DNA of 54,931 bases from an uncultured Alphaproteobacteria bacterium (GCA_902522865.1 CABYXC010000011.1:1-54931); one strand, 5' to 3'; positions 19,330 through 28,573 are shown, counted from the first letter of the stretch. Numbers and translations: made by a program. Notes: generated from the letters alone by a model not told the origin.

Positions 19330-20653
19330 AGTTTTAATTATTGATGATGAAAAGGATATTTGTTTTCTTATTTCAGAAATTTTAAAAGATGAAAATTATA
19401 ATACTTCAATTGCTCTTAATTCTGATGAAGCGATTAGTAAATTTAATGAAATCAAACCTGATTTAGTTATTTTAGATGTATGGCTTTCTAACAGTAAATT
19501 AGATGGCATTGAGATTTTAAAAGAATTCAAATCAACTAATAGTAATATTCCAATTATTATTATAAGTGGTCATGGAACTGTAGATCTTGCAGTAAAATCT
19601 ATTAAAAATGGAGCGTATGATTTTTTAGAAAAACCATTCAATAGTGATAAATTAATTATTCTTACTAAGAGAGCAATAGAAAGTTCATCATTGTTGAATG
19701 AAAATAAAAATTTAAAAAATACCTTAATTAAAACAATACCATTGATAGGGAATTCAGAATTTATAAGAAAAATTAATAAATGTTTGAATGAACAGAGCTC
19801 AAGTAATTCAAGATTACTAATTGAGGGACCATTTGGAACAGGAAAAAAACATTTTACTAATTTGATACATCAAAATTCACCATATAAAGATAAGCTTCCT
19901 ATATCAATTGATTTTAAAAAGCTAACTAATGAAGCATTGGATAATATGTTTGAGGAAAATAAAAACGCAATTAATGAAAATATTTTTTATCGTTCAAACA
20001 ATAATTCATTAATACTGCTCAATATTGAAACTCTACCAAATATTTATCAAAAAAAACTTTTAAATTTTCTAGAAAACAAAAAATTTTTTGAAGATCTTGA
20101 TATCAAATTAAATCATAAAATTATTACAATCACTGAGAAAAATTTAGAAATAGAAATTGAAAAAGGTAATTTTATTAAAAGACTATATGATAGAATTTCA
20201 ACAGATTGTATCAAATTTAAATCTCTCTCTGATAGGAGAGATGATGTTCTTCCTATTCTTAATTTTTATTTAAATGAAAAAAGTGGAGGAAATTTAAATT
20301 TTAAATTTTCTTCTAAAGCCTTAACTAAGTTACAAATGTATGATTGGCCTGGAAATATCTCTCAATTAATAAATTACGTAGAGAAAAGTCTTATACTTAA
20401 CCAAGATCAAAATATAAAAGAGTTAGAGGTTGATGATTTAGCTTTGCAAATGGGTGATGAAACTGTGACAAATTCTTCAAATAATTCACTGGATTTATCT
20501 TTAAAAGAAGCAAGATCAGAGTTTGAAAAAAATTATTTAATATCGCAAATTAAGCGATTTAATGGTAATATAACTAAAGTTTCTGAATTTACAGGAATGG
20601 AAAGAACTGCTCTTTATAGAAAATTTAAATCATTAGATATAAAAGTAGAATAA
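19322..20653 (+). CDS. ntrX: NtrX-like response regulator with degenerate AAA+ domain
   Basis: Start chosen at the ATG inside the end of ntrY (8-nt overlap), giving MHRVLIIDDE; a TTG 9 nt upstream is possible. The 443-residue protein has a receiver domain with phospho-acceptor Asp52 (LVILDVW), a central AAA+ domain and a C-terminal Fis-type HTH (TKVSEFTGMERTALYRKF). Walker A survives (GPFGTGKK, 169-176). The Walker B position reads LILLNIETLP, where DE would be expected near 233-234, and no GAFTGA loop is present. It is thus unlikely to drive sigma54 open-complex formation and may act as an ordinary DNA-binding regulator. Confidence 0.92.
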   Translation: MHRVLIIDDEKDICFLISEILKDENYNTSIALNSDEAISKFNEIKPDLVILDVWLSNSKLDGIEILKEFKSTNSNIPIIIISGHGTVDLAVKSIKNGAYDFLEKPFNSDKLIILTKRAIESSSLLNENKNLKNTLIKTIPLIGNSEFIRKINKCLNEQSSSNSRLLIEGPFGTGKKHFTNLIHQNSPYKDKLPISIDFKKLTNEALDNMFEENKNAINENIFYRSNNNSLILLNIETLPNIYQKKLLNFLENKKFFEDLDIKLNHKIITITEKNLEIEIEKGNFIKRLYDRISTDCIKFKSLSDRRDDVLPILNFYLNEKSGGNLNFKFSSKALTKLQMYDWPGNISQLINYVEKSLILNQDQNIKELEVDDLALQMGDETVTNSSNNSLDLSLKEARSEFEKNYLISQIKRFNGNITKVSEFTGMERTALYRKFKSLDIKVE

Positions 20654-20660
20654 CTAATCA

Positions 20661-22025
20661 ATGAAAACAATTATTTGTGGTGCTGGAGATGTTGGATATA
20701 GCATAGCTGATAAACTATCTCGCGAAAATTTTGAAGTTACAGTTATTGATGAAGATGAAAATAGGTTAAATAAAGTATCTGAAACATTGGATGTTAAAAC
20801 AATAAACGGTATTCCCAGCATGCCGTCAGTTTTAGAAAGTGCTGGTGCAAATGACTGTGAAATATTAATTGCAGTTACTAAAAGTGATGAAACTAATATG
20901 GTTACTTGTCAAATTGGCCATTCTTTATTTAAGATTAAAAAGAAAATAGCAAGAATTAGGCAGCAGGATTATTTAAAAAATGATTGGAAAGATTTATATA
21001 ATGATGAAAATTTTCCAATAGATGCAATAATTTCTCCAGAACAAGAGGTTGCAAAAGGGATTTTCAGAAGATTAATCTCTCCAGGAACTATAGATATGGT
21101 TGAGTTATCTGATAAAAAATTAAAATTAATTGGATTAAAATGTGAGGATAATTTCTTACATTCAGGTTTATCTGTCAGAGAATTATCAGAAAAATTTCCT
21201 GATTACCTTGCTAACATAATGTTTATATTTAGAGGTGATCAAAAATTTACTGTAAATTCATCTACAAAAATTGAAAAAAAAGATACAATTTTTTTAGTTG
21301 TTGAAACTGACAATTTGACTGATGTTTTATCTGAGTTTGGGCATCAAGAGTTACAAGCTAAAAAGGCTGTTGTTATTGGCGGTGGCAATATTGGATTTTC
21401 GTTGGCACAATTAATTGAAGGTTCTGAGACTTATATAAAAACTGAATTAATTGAAGCTAACAAAGAACGTGCTGAATTTCTTGCGTCAAATTTGGAAAAT
21501 ATCACGGTTACATGTGGAGATGGTTTGGACAATCAGATACTTGAAGAGGTTAACATATCAGAGGCTGGTTATTGTATATCCATTACAGAAGATGATGAAG
21601 TCAATATATTATCATCTTTATTAGCTAAAAGAGCAGGTGCTGATACATCAATAACTTTGATAAATAATAGTAATTATTCATCTTTGTTGTCTAATATCGG
21701 AGTTGATATGACAATAGATCCAAAAATAATAACAATTTCTAAAATTTTAGAAAAAGTTAGAGGCGTAAAAATAAGAAACGATTATTCAATAGGTGAAGGT
21801 TTTGGAGAAGTAATTGAGGCAGATATTCAGTCAGAATCGTTTCTCTGTAATAAAAATCTTAAAGAATTAGAATTACCGAAGGGTATACGTATTGGCTCTA
21901 TTGTAAGGGATAAAAAAATTATAATCCCTAATAGCCAAACTGTTTTTAAAGAAAATGATGATGTTGTTTTTTTTGCTGAAACTAATTGCATAAAAAAACT
22001 AGAGAAACTTTTATCAAAACTTTAA
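20661..22025 (+). CDS. trkA: Trk potassium uptake protein TrkA (NAD-binding regulatory subunit)
   Basis: Cytoplasmic gating subunit of the TrkH/TrkG potassium channel. The 454 residues form two tandem RCK modules. The first RCK_N begins with GAGDVGYSIADKL (about 5-17) and is followed by an RCK_C (about 140-225). The second RCK_N begins with VIGGGNIGFSLAQ (about 235-247) and ends with another RCK_C containing the KGIRIGSIVRD strand. The ntrX-trkA-dat order matches other Alphaproteobacteria. No trkH lies in this window. Confidence 0.93.
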   Translation: MKTIICGAGDVGYSIADKLSRENFEVTVIDEDENRLNKVSETLDVKTINGIPSMPSVLESAGANDCEILIAVTKSDETNMVTCQIGHSLFKIKKKIARIRQQDYLKNDWKDLYNDENFPIDAIISPEQEVAKGIFRRLISPGTIDMVELSDKKLKLIGLKCEDNFLHSGLSVRELSEKFPDYLANIMFIFRGDQKFTVNSSTKIEKKDTIFLVVETDNLTDVLSEFGHQELQAKKAVVIGGGNIGFSLAQLIEGSETYIKTELIEANKERAEFLASNLENITVTCGDGLDNQILEEVNISEAGYCISITEDDEVNILSSLLAKRAGADTSITLINNSNYSSLLSNIGVDMTIDPKIITISKILEKVRGVKIRNDYSIGEGFGEVIEADIQSESFLCNKNLKELELPKGIRIGSIVRDKKIIIPNSQTVFKENDDVVFFAETNCIKKLEKLLSKL

Positions 22026-22029
22026 AATA

Positions 22030-22875
22030 ATGCCAAATTTTGCTTGTATAAATAACAAATTTGTAAATTTTAAATCAGCAAAAATTCATATAGAGGATAG
22101 AGGATTACAATTTGCAGATAGTGTTTATGAAGTTATTGCAGTTTTAGATAATAATTTAATTGATTTAGATTTTCATCTTAAGAGATTAAAATATTCTCTT
22201 CGTGAACTAGAAATCAAATTTACAATTAATAAAAAAAACTTAACTAATATTTTTCTAAATCTAATGAAAAAAAATAAAACAAGAAATGGTATAATATATT
22301 TACAAATTACAAGAGGTATTCAATTTAGAGAGCACAAATATAAAAAAAATTTAATCCCAACTTTGATTGTATACACAAGAAATAAAAGTTTTAATTTACC
22401 AGGAAAAAAATTTGTAGGAGTAAAAACAATTACATACCAAGATCTTCGATGGAAAAGACGTGATATTAAAACAGTAAATTTACTTCCAAATATTATAGCA
22501 GCAAACATTGCCAAAAAGAAAAACGCATATGAGGCAATTTTAATACAAAATGGAAAAGTAACTGAGGGCACATCTTCTAATATTTGGATTATAAAAAGAA
22601 ATAATTTAATAACTCATCCAGCTAATTCCGATATTTTAAAAGGAGTAACTAGAACATCTCTTTTAAAAATAATAAAAAAAACTAGCCTTAAACTAATAGA
22701 AAAACAATTTACCCATAAGCAATTAATTAATGCTGATGAAGTATTTTTAACAAGCTCTGGAAGTTTTATTACTCCTATTTTAAAAATTGATAATAAAAAA
22801 ATTAATAATGGTAAAATTGGCAATATCACATTGAAACTAGCAGAAATGTATACTGAAGCATGTATAAATGGATAA
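22030..22875 (+). CDS. dat: Class IV PLP aminotransferase (D-amino-acid/branched-chain type)
   Basis: A 281-residue fold-type IV aminotransferase. The expected PLP Lys is K147 in RRDIKTVNLLPN, and the EGTSSNIWI loop near 179-187 is the family phosphate-site signature. The N-terminal IEDRGLQFADSVYEV segment is typical of D-alanine aminotransferases and relatives. It might make D-amino acids for peptidoglycan, act on branched-chain amino acids, or process 4-amino-4-deoxychorismate; sequence alone does not separate these well. Placement after trkA matches the alphaproteobacterial dat locus. It overlaps the next gene by 8 nt. Confidence 0.82.
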   Translation: MPNFACINNKFVNFKSAKIHIEDRGLQFADSVYEVIAVLDNNLIDLDFHLKRLKYSLRELEIKFTINKKNLTNIFLNLMKKNKTRNGIIYLQITRGIQFREHKYKKNLIPTLIVYTRNKSFNLPGKKFVGVKTITYQDLRWKRRDIKTVNLLPNIIAANIAKKKNAYEAILIQNGKVTEGTSSNIWIIKRNNLITHPANSDILKGVTRTSLLKIIKKTSLKLIEKQFTHKQLINADEVFLTSSGSFITPILKIDNKKINNGKIGNITLKLAEMYTEACING

Positions 22876-23674
22876 TATAAAGCAAGAGGACATAGAGGAC
22901 ATTTGTTTTAACGTAAGTCAAAATATTATATTGCCAAAATTTAAAAATTTATCAGAGGATGAAATTAATTATAAAAATGGATCTGATTTAGTAACAGCAG
23001 CTGATATAGAGGCAGAAAAAGAATTAAAAAAAAATTTGTTAAAAATTCTACCTACTTCAAATTTTATAGGAGAAGAGGAATATTCTAGAAATGAAAAAAT
23101 ATTAAATTTTTATAATGAAGATGCATATTGTTGGACTGTTGACCCAATAGATGGAACAACAAACTTTGCTAATGGTAGAGATAAATTTGCAATTATGATA
23201 GCTTTAACATTTAAAGAAAAAATTTTACGTTCTTGGATATATAAACCACTAGAAAAAATTATGTGCTCAGCTATTTTAAATGAAGGTGCTTATATTAATA
23301 ATAATAAAATTATTACAAAAGGTGTAAATAAAATTGAAGAAACTATAGGATCAATAAGTACCAAGTATTGGGAGCCAGGGTTTAAAGATAAGTTAATGAT
23401 TTTTAAAAACTTATTTAAAGAAGTTAACTCTTATAGATGCATTGGTTTTGAATATATAGATATAGGCATTGGGATTAGAAATTTTGCTATTTTATCTAAA
23501 CTATCTCCCTGGGATCATATTCCAGGTATCCTTTTTATAAGAGAGGCAGGTGGATCTGATATTGATTTTGATAAAAATAAATATGACTTTACAAAAAAGA
23601 ATAAGAATTTAATTGTAAGTAATTCAGAAGATTTAAATTTAAAAATTTTAGAAAAATTAGGAGAATATTCATGA
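22868..23674 (+). CDS. Inositol-monophosphatase-family phosphatase
   Basis: A 268-residue Mg-dependent phosphatase of the IMPase superfamily. Metal-site motifs are present in order: DLVTAADIEAE near 39, GEEEYS near 68, and DPIDGTTNFANG near 91. The C-terminal signature reads SPWDHIPGILFIREAGG; the usual WDxAAG is changed to WDHIPG, an unusual Pro. Family members hydrolyse inositol phosphate, histidinol phosphate (HisN-like) or similar substrates. No his genes are nearby, so the substrate is open. It overlaps dat by 8 nt and the next gene by 4 nt. Confidence 0.85.
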   Translation: MDNIKQEDIEDICFNVSQNIILPKFKNLSEDEINYKNGSDLVTAADIEAEKELKKNLLKILPTSNFIGEEEYSRNEKILNFYNEDAYCWTVDPIDGTTNFANGRDKFAIMIALTFKEKILRSWIYKPLEKIMCSAILNEGAYINNNKIITKGVNKIEETIGSISTKYWEPGFKDKLMIFKNLFKEVNSYRCIGFEYIDIGIGIRNFAILSKLSPWDHIPGILFIREAGGSDIDFDKNKYDFTKKNKNLIVSNSEDLNLKILEKLGEYS

Positions 23675-24543
23675 GTATTAAAAATGTTAGTTTTATTGGC
23701 TTAGGAGTAATGGGTTATCCAATGGCAGGTCATCTACAAAATAATGGTTATAATGTAACAGTTTATAATAGAACAACTGCTAAAGCAGAAAAATGGTTAG
23801 ATGAATATAAAGGTAGTATGGCTAAAACTCCTGGTGAAGCTTCTCAAAATTCTGAAATTGTTTTTATGTGTGTTGGACGTGATGAAGATATTATTGAAGT
23901 AATGGAAGGTGAAGTTGGAATTCTTTCAAATGTAGCTGAGGGATCAATTATTGTTGATCACACAACAGCTTCTGCAGAAATAGCAAGAAATTATTATCAA
24001 AAACTTAAAGATAAAAAATTGAGTTTTCTTGACGCTCCTGTATCTGGTGGTCAGGCTGGAGCAGAAAATGGTGTTCTTTCTATTATGATTGGTGGTGATG
24101 AAAAAGATTATAATACTGTTAAGCCTGTTCTCACATCTTATGGTAAAGCCATTGAACTCATTGGTCCATCTGGATCAGGTCAAATAGCTAAAATGATAAA
24201 TCAAATTTGTATTGCGGGATTAGTGCAAGGTTTATCTGAAGCAATGGCTTTTGGAAAAAAATCGAATGTAGATATGGAAAAGGTTCTAAGTGTTATATCA
24301 AAGGGTGCAGCTCAATCATGGCAAATGGAAAATAGATATAGGACTATGCTTGATGGCAAATTTGATTACGGTTTTGCAGTTGATTGGATGCGTAAGGATT
24401 TATCAATTTGTTTTAATGAAGCCAGCAAAAATGGAGCAATGCTTCCTGTTACAAAAATTGTTGATAAATATTATGAAGAAGTTCAAAAAAATGGTGGCAA
24501 TAGGTTTGATACATCATCCCTCATGACACTTTTAGACAAATAA
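23671..24543 (+). CDS. NAD(P)-dependent beta-hydroxyacid dehydrogenase (3-hydroxyisobutyrate/tartronate-semialdehyde type)
   Basis: A 290-residue beta-hydroxyacid dehydrogenase. The Rossmann motif is FIGLGVMGYPMAGHL near the N-terminus. The substrate-binding motif is FLDAPVSGGQAGAENG (about 115-130). The catalytic Lys lies in SGSGQIAKMINQI near residue 173. The family includes 3-hydroxyisobutyrate dehydrogenase (MmsB), tartronate-semialdehyde reductase (GarR/GlxR) and succinic-semialdehyde reductases. No valine- or glyoxylate-pathway partners sit next to it, so the substrate is not assigned. Confidence 0.88.
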   Translation: MSIKNVSFIGLGVMGYPMAGHLQNNGYNVTVYNRTTAKAEKWLDEYKGSMAKTPGEASQNSEIVFMCVGRDEDIIEVMEGEVGILSNVAEGSIIVDHTTASAEIARNYYQKLKDKKLSFLDAPVSGGQAGAENGVLSIMIGGDEKDYNTVKPVLTSYGKAIELIGPSGSGQIAKMINQICIAGLVQGLSEAMAFGKKSNVDMEKVLSVISKGAAQSWQMENRYRTMLDGKFDYGFAVDWMRKDLSICFNEASKNGAMLPVTKIVDKYYEEVQKNGGNRFDTSSLMTLLDK

Positions 24544-25458
24544 ATGTCAAGAAACTTAATATTAGCAATTATATTGTTAACAGCCTCTTCTTTATTTTGG
24601 TCAGGAAATTTTTTTTTTGGAAAAGTTGCTCACATAACTGATCTTTCACCATTTAAATTAAGTTTTTTTAGATGGTCTTTAGCTTTGCTTTTACTACTAC
24701 CTTTCACTCTTAAGAGTATTTTGGAAAATTTAAATTATTACAAAGAAAACTTTTTGCTAATGACTACATTAAGTATTTTAAGTGTTACAATATTTAATTC
24801 ATTTACATATATTTCATTACAGACTACTTTAGTTTTAAATTCTACTATAATGGCATCTACTGCACCAGTAATTATGATAGGTTTTTCTTGGCTAATGTTT
24901 CGAACTAAAATCTCAAAACTACAATTAATTGGTATAATTTTATCTTTATTAGGTGCTCTTGCAATAATTTTAAAAGGAAATTTAAACAATTTATATACTT
25001 TAAATTTTACTATTGGAGATATATGGATGTTTGCCGCTGTAATATCTTGGTGCTTATATTCCGTTCTGTTAAAAAAGATGGATACATCAATCCCTCAACT
25101 AGCAAGCTTAGAAGTAATGATTATTATTGGCTTATTTTTTATTATTCCATTTTATCTTTTTGAATCTTTCAATGGTACCTTTTTACTTTCATCTTCTTAT
25201 GACTTTTTCATTATTATTTATGTTGCTATCTTTGCAAGTATTGCTGCTTATTTTGCTTGGAATAAGGGTGTGTATTTAATTGGGCCAAATAGAGCTGGTT
25301 TATTTTTACACTTTATACCTGTCTTTGCTGCAATTTGGGCAATAACTTTTTTAAATGAGAGTTTTGCAATATTTCATATTGTAGGTGTTTTTTTTATAAT
25401 TACAGGAATTATATTATCTAATATAAGATTTAAAAATGAACAAAATAGTCAAAACTGA
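24544..25458 (+). CDS. EamA-family DMT transporter
   Basis: A 304-residue permease with two tandem EamA repeats (about 7-140 and 155-295) and about ten hydrophobic helices. Typical features are the N-terminal SSLFWSGNFFFGKVA, STAPVIMIGFSWL at the end of the first repeat, and NRAGLFLHFIPVFAAIWA in the second. These drug/metabolite exporters move amino acids, nucleosides or other small metabolites; the substrate cannot be told from sequence. It directly follows the dehydrogenase gene and overlaps msrB by 23 nt. Confidence 0.88.
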   Translation: MSRNLILAIILLTASSLFWSGNFFFGKVAHITDLSPFKLSFFRWSLALLLLLPFTLKSILENLNYYKENFLLMTTLSILSVTIFNSFTYISLQTTLVLNSTIMASTAPVIMIGFSWLMFRTKISKLQLIGIILSLLGALAIILKGNLNNLYTLNFTIGDIWMFAAVISWCLYSVLLKKMDTSIPQLASLEVMIIIGLFFIIPFYLFESFNGTFLLSSSYDFFIIIYVAIFASIAAYFAWNKGVYLIGPNRAGLFLHFIPVFAAIWAITFLNESFAIFHIVGVFFIITGIILSNIRFKNEQNSQN

Positions 25459-25831
25459 TCAGGAATGGAAATCTTTTCTCACAGAAGATGAATATTATGT
25501 AACAAGACAAAAGGGAACAGAACCTCCTTTCTCCGGTAAAAATTTTGAAATTATTAATGGTGGTATTTTTAAATGTAAATGCTGTGGTAATGAATTATTT
25601 AATAGTTCTACAAAATATGATTCCTATTGTGGATGGCCAAGTTTTTTTGAGCAAATATCACCTGAAGCAATTAAAACAGAGACTGATAGATCTCATGGAA
25701 TGGTGCGTATTGAAATTATGTGCGCCAAATGTGATGCTCATTTAGGTCATGTCTTTGATGATGGACCTGAGCCCACCGGCAAAAGATACTGTGTAAATTC
25801 GCTTTCTATTAATTACGAAGAATTTGAATAA
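25436..25831 (+). CDS. msrB: Peptide-methionine (R)-S-oxide reductase
   Basis: Repairs methionine R-sulfoxide in proteins. The 131-residue single domain has both zinc CxxC pairs (C47/C50 and C96/C99), the CGWPSF motif and catalytic Cys119 in RYCVNS. There is no signal peptide, so it is cytoplasmic. The start lies 23 nt inside the upstream transporter gene and fits the usual MsrB N-terminus; its end overlaps the MFS gene by 8 nt. No msrA is fused or adjacent. Confidence 0.95.
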   Translation: MNKIVKTDQEWKSFLTEDEYYVTRQKGTEPPFSGKNFEIINGGIFKCKCCGNELFNSSTKYDSYCGWPSFFEQISPEAIKTETDRSHGMVRIEIMCAKCDAHLGHVFDDGPEPTGKRYCVNSLSINYEEFE

Positions 25832-27005
25832 TACTTTTTATACACTCCTATTTTCATCAATAGGTCATGCACTTATGCATATGTTTGCAGCATTTTATTT
25901 TGTAATCGTTCTGACGATAGAAAAAGAATGGAATATTTCTTACGATCAATTAATTAGATTATGGTCTCTTGGAGCTCTACTAATTGGTTTAGGAGCAATT
26001 CCTTTTGGTTGGTTAAGTGATAAATGGTCCCGTTCAGGAACAATGACAATTATGTTTATCGGAATGGGATTAGCCTCAATTTTATGTGGTTTAAGCACAT
26101 CTATTTCTTTTTTATTTTTTTCCTTATCACTTCTTGGACTTTTCTGTTCAATTTATCATCCTGTAGGCATTCCTTGGGTGATTCATGCAGCTAACAAACA
26201 GGGAAGAGCGCTTGGTGTAAATGGTATTTTTGGTGGGGTAGGGATAGGCTCTGGAGCATTTGTAGCTGGTACTTTGACTGAATTACTAAATTGGCAACTA
26301 GCTTTTATATTGCCTGGTCTAATCTCTATTATTATTGGATTATTTCTTATTTACTTAATCTTTATTGATAAAATATCTTACAAAAATTTTTTTATTAAAA
26401 ATGATCAGGAAGATCATTCAAGAAATGAAATGATTTTAATTGCACTAATCATGCTTTTATCAATGTTTGCCCTTGGATTATCTTTTCATAATACACAAAC
26501 TGCTTTACCTAAAGTTTTTGAAATACGAATTGGTAACACAAACTCAATTCAAATTGGATTTATGATAGCAATAATCTATTTTATTTCTGGTGCTACAACA
26601 TTTGTTGGAGGTTTACTTGCTGATAGATTTAATTTAAAGACCATTTATTTAATTGGTATATTTCTTCAGTTTCCATGTTATCTTGGTATAGCTTACATAT
26701 CTGGCTATTCTTTAGTAGTCTTATGTATTCTAGCTGCCGTATTTAATGCAAGTATTCTGCCTACAGAAAATCTTCTACTTGGAAGGTTTACGCCTCAAAA
26801 ATATCATGGTGTTGTATACGGAATTAAGTTTATTCTCGCATTTGGATCGGGACCAATTTCGGTATTCTTAATATCAGAAATATATTCCATAACTTTAGAG
26901 TTTACTTATTTATTTTTAATTAATGCAATAATGATGGCTATAGTTTCAATTTTTATTATTTTCTTACCAATTCAGAGTAATAAAAGAATAGCTACTCAGT
27001 ATTAG
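25824..27005 (+). CDS. Major facilitator superfamily permease
   Basis: A 393-residue MFS transporter with about twelve hydrophobic helices. The MFS motif A equivalent between TM2 and TM3 is GWLSDKWSRSG, with a weaker copy in the second half (GGLLADRFNLK). The N-terminus (GHALMHMFAAFYFVIVL) resembles fosmidomycin-resistance/nitrate-type MFS groups, but I cannot fix a substrate. It overlaps msrB by 8 nt, and its 3' end overlaps a convergent small gene by 14 nt. Confidence 0.85.
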   Translation: MNNTFYTLLFSSIGHALMHMFAAFYFVIVLTIEKEWNISYDQLIRLWSLGALLIGLGAIPFGWLSDKWSRSGTMTIMFIGMGLASILCGLSTSISFLFFSLSLLGLFCSIYHPVGIPWVIHAANKQGRALGVNGIFGGVGIGSGAFVAGTLTELLNWQLAFILPGLISIIIGLFLIYLIFIDKISYKNFFIKNDQEDHSRNEMILIALIMLLSMFALGLSFHNTQTALPKVFEIRIGNTNSIQIGFMIAIIYFISGATTFVGGLLADRFNLKTIYLIGIFLQFPCYLGIAYISGYSLVVLCILAAVFNASILPTENLLLGRFTPQKYHGVVYGIKFILAFGSGPISVFLISEIYSITLEFTYLFLINAIMMAIVSIFIIFLPIQSNKRIATQY

Positions 27006-27219
27006 ATTTTAACCCTTCAAGGTAATTAATAACTTCATTAAATTTTTCATCAGGAATATCTTTATAAGTCATACCAAAATGATTTTTTACCTCTAAAGCA
27101 ACATGAGCATAAGGATTTCTACCCTTTGGATGATTAGGGTGATCAGGTAATTTTCCTTTTAAAAAGTCGCCCGTTTCTTGAATTAACTTCCAAATTTTAG
27201 ATGCGTTATCTTTATTCAA
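26992..27219 (-). CDS. Small conserved-looking protein of unknown function next to a C1B peptidase
   Basis: A 75-residue soluble protein, Lys/Asn/Pro-rich in the middle (KLPDHPNHPKGRNPYAHVA). Its C-terminal half (EVKNHFGMTYKDIPDEKFNEVINYL) faintly recalls the helical ORF6C/P22AR C-terminal type domain of phage antirepressor-like proteins. That resemblance is by eye only. It starts 1 nt after the peptidase stop codon, so it is surely in that operon. It has no TM helix or signal peptide. A real gene is supported by the tight spacing and ordered composition; the function is unknown. Confidence 0.65.
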   Translation of the reverse strand: MNKDNASKIWKLIQETGDFLKGKLPDHPNHPKGRNPYAHVALEVKNHFGMTYKDIPDEKFNEVINYLEGLKSNTE

Positions 27220-27220
27220 T

Positions 27221-28543
27221 TTATCTAGCTAAAGCACCCATTGGATCCCAGGGTGCTAGCGCTACTGGTTCCATATCTAAGTATTTTAGAAGTCTTTTGT
27301 TAAGATATTTTTTATCAATCACAACTTCATAGGTATATTCGTCAAACCATTCATCAGTCATCATCATATACCCTTGATTACCACTTTTTGTCCCCCAACT
27401 ATTTTCAATTTTCCATTTAGTTGAATTTCTTTTTTTAATATCCACTCCTGTTAAGAGCATAGCGTGAGTCATTTCACTATCACCGTACTCTAAACGAGTT
27501 TGTTTATTCATCTTAAATGAAGTTTGGAAGACATTTTCATAGTCGTAAATGCCCATATCAAGTACACCCATATCACGACTAAAACGTTTACCAACATCAC
27601 AACCAAACCATACAGCTTCATTGTTTTTTATAGAGTCCATTGCTGATTTTTTTAATTCTTTAATGTCTACATTAAGATATTTAATAATTTGTCCTTCAAC
27701 AACATTACCAAGATATTCAACGGTATACATTGTATTAAATTTTTTATTGCTCATTGGAGCATGAATTAAGCAAACTTTATCTTTAATATTGATATCTGCA
27801 TATTTTTTGCAGAAATCAATTGGTGTCATATCTGAAATGACAATGTGTCTATTATCTTTATTTCTAGTAGACCAATTGATAACATCTGGTGGTTGACCAA
27901 GAAACATTGCAAGTAAATTATAAATTGTTTCCATCATGTCTTTTTTTAGAGCTGCAGAATTTTTAGCTGGTTTCTTTCTTAGTATAGAAGCAAACTCTCT
28001 TAATTTGTGTGTAAGAATATAATTCATAGCACCAGATTTACTGCTATGATTTGTTTCAGGCATTACATCTTTAGGTACTGCACCGTACTTATTAATTAAG
28101 TTTACAAACATATCCCACTGACCACCATCTTGCACAGGCGCTTTTAAAAGATGGGTTATTAATCTGCTTTCAAATGATTCATCTCTAGATTTAATAATAT
28201 TCTCTAAAAAATAATTTGCTTTCTCTAACTTATCCCAAAACATGAAATAATTTTGTGAAAACTCAAATGTATTTAGTTCAAGGCTATCAACAACTTGTAA
28301 GCGCATCAGATTTAATCCTGCAAATCCCCAACATCTACCTGATGCCATTTGATTTGTTGCAGGTAGTTCTTTTTTAATAAGATTGGAAAAATTATGATTG
28401 ATTTGACTAAAGTTTTCCCAATTGAGCGCAACATTGGCTAAATCATTTTTGATTAATGCATTTCGTGAAGCTGTGTTTTTATTATTTCTTAAAAATTTAT
28501 TTTTGAAAGTTTTGATTGTTGATAGAGATATATTATTTGCCAT
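27221..28543 (-). CDS. pepC: C1B papain-like aminopeptidase (PepC/bleomycin hydrolase family)
   Basis: A 440-residue cysteine peptidase. The catalytic triad is visible: Cys71 in SGRCWGFAG, His360 in THAMLLTG and Asn381 in IENSWG. Gln65 in TNQ supplies the oxyanion hole. Length and the C-terminal MEPVALAPWDPMGALA end are typical of PepC/BLMH, whose C-terminus reaches into the active site of a hexameric barrel. No signal peptide is present, so it should trim peptides in the cytoplasm. It follows topA and precedes the 75-residue gene with a 1-nt gap. Confidence 0.93.
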   Translation of the reverse strand: MANNISLSTIKTFKNKFLRNNKNTASRNALIKNDLANVALNWENFSQINHNFSNLIKKELPATNQMASGRCWGFAGLNLMRLQVVDSLELNTFEFSQNYFMFWDKLEKANYFLENIIKSRDESFESRLITHLLKAPVQDGGQWDMFVNLINKYGAVPKDVMPETNHSSKSGAMNYILTHKLREFASILRKKPAKNSAALKKDMMETIYNLLAMFLGQPPDVINWSTRNKDNRHIVISDMTPIDFCKKYADINIKDKVCLIHAPMSNKKFNTMYTVEYLGNVVEGQIIKYLNVDIKELKKSAMDSIKNNEAVWFGCDVGKRFSRDMGVLDMGIYDYENVFQTSFKMNKQTRLEYGDSEMTHAMLLTGVDIKKRNSTKWKIENSWGTKSGNQGYMMMTDEWFDEYTYEVVIDKKYLNKRLLKYLDMEPVALAPWDPMGALAR

Positions 28544-28573
28544 ACTCTCTATTTAAAACTATTTCAGCTTAAT

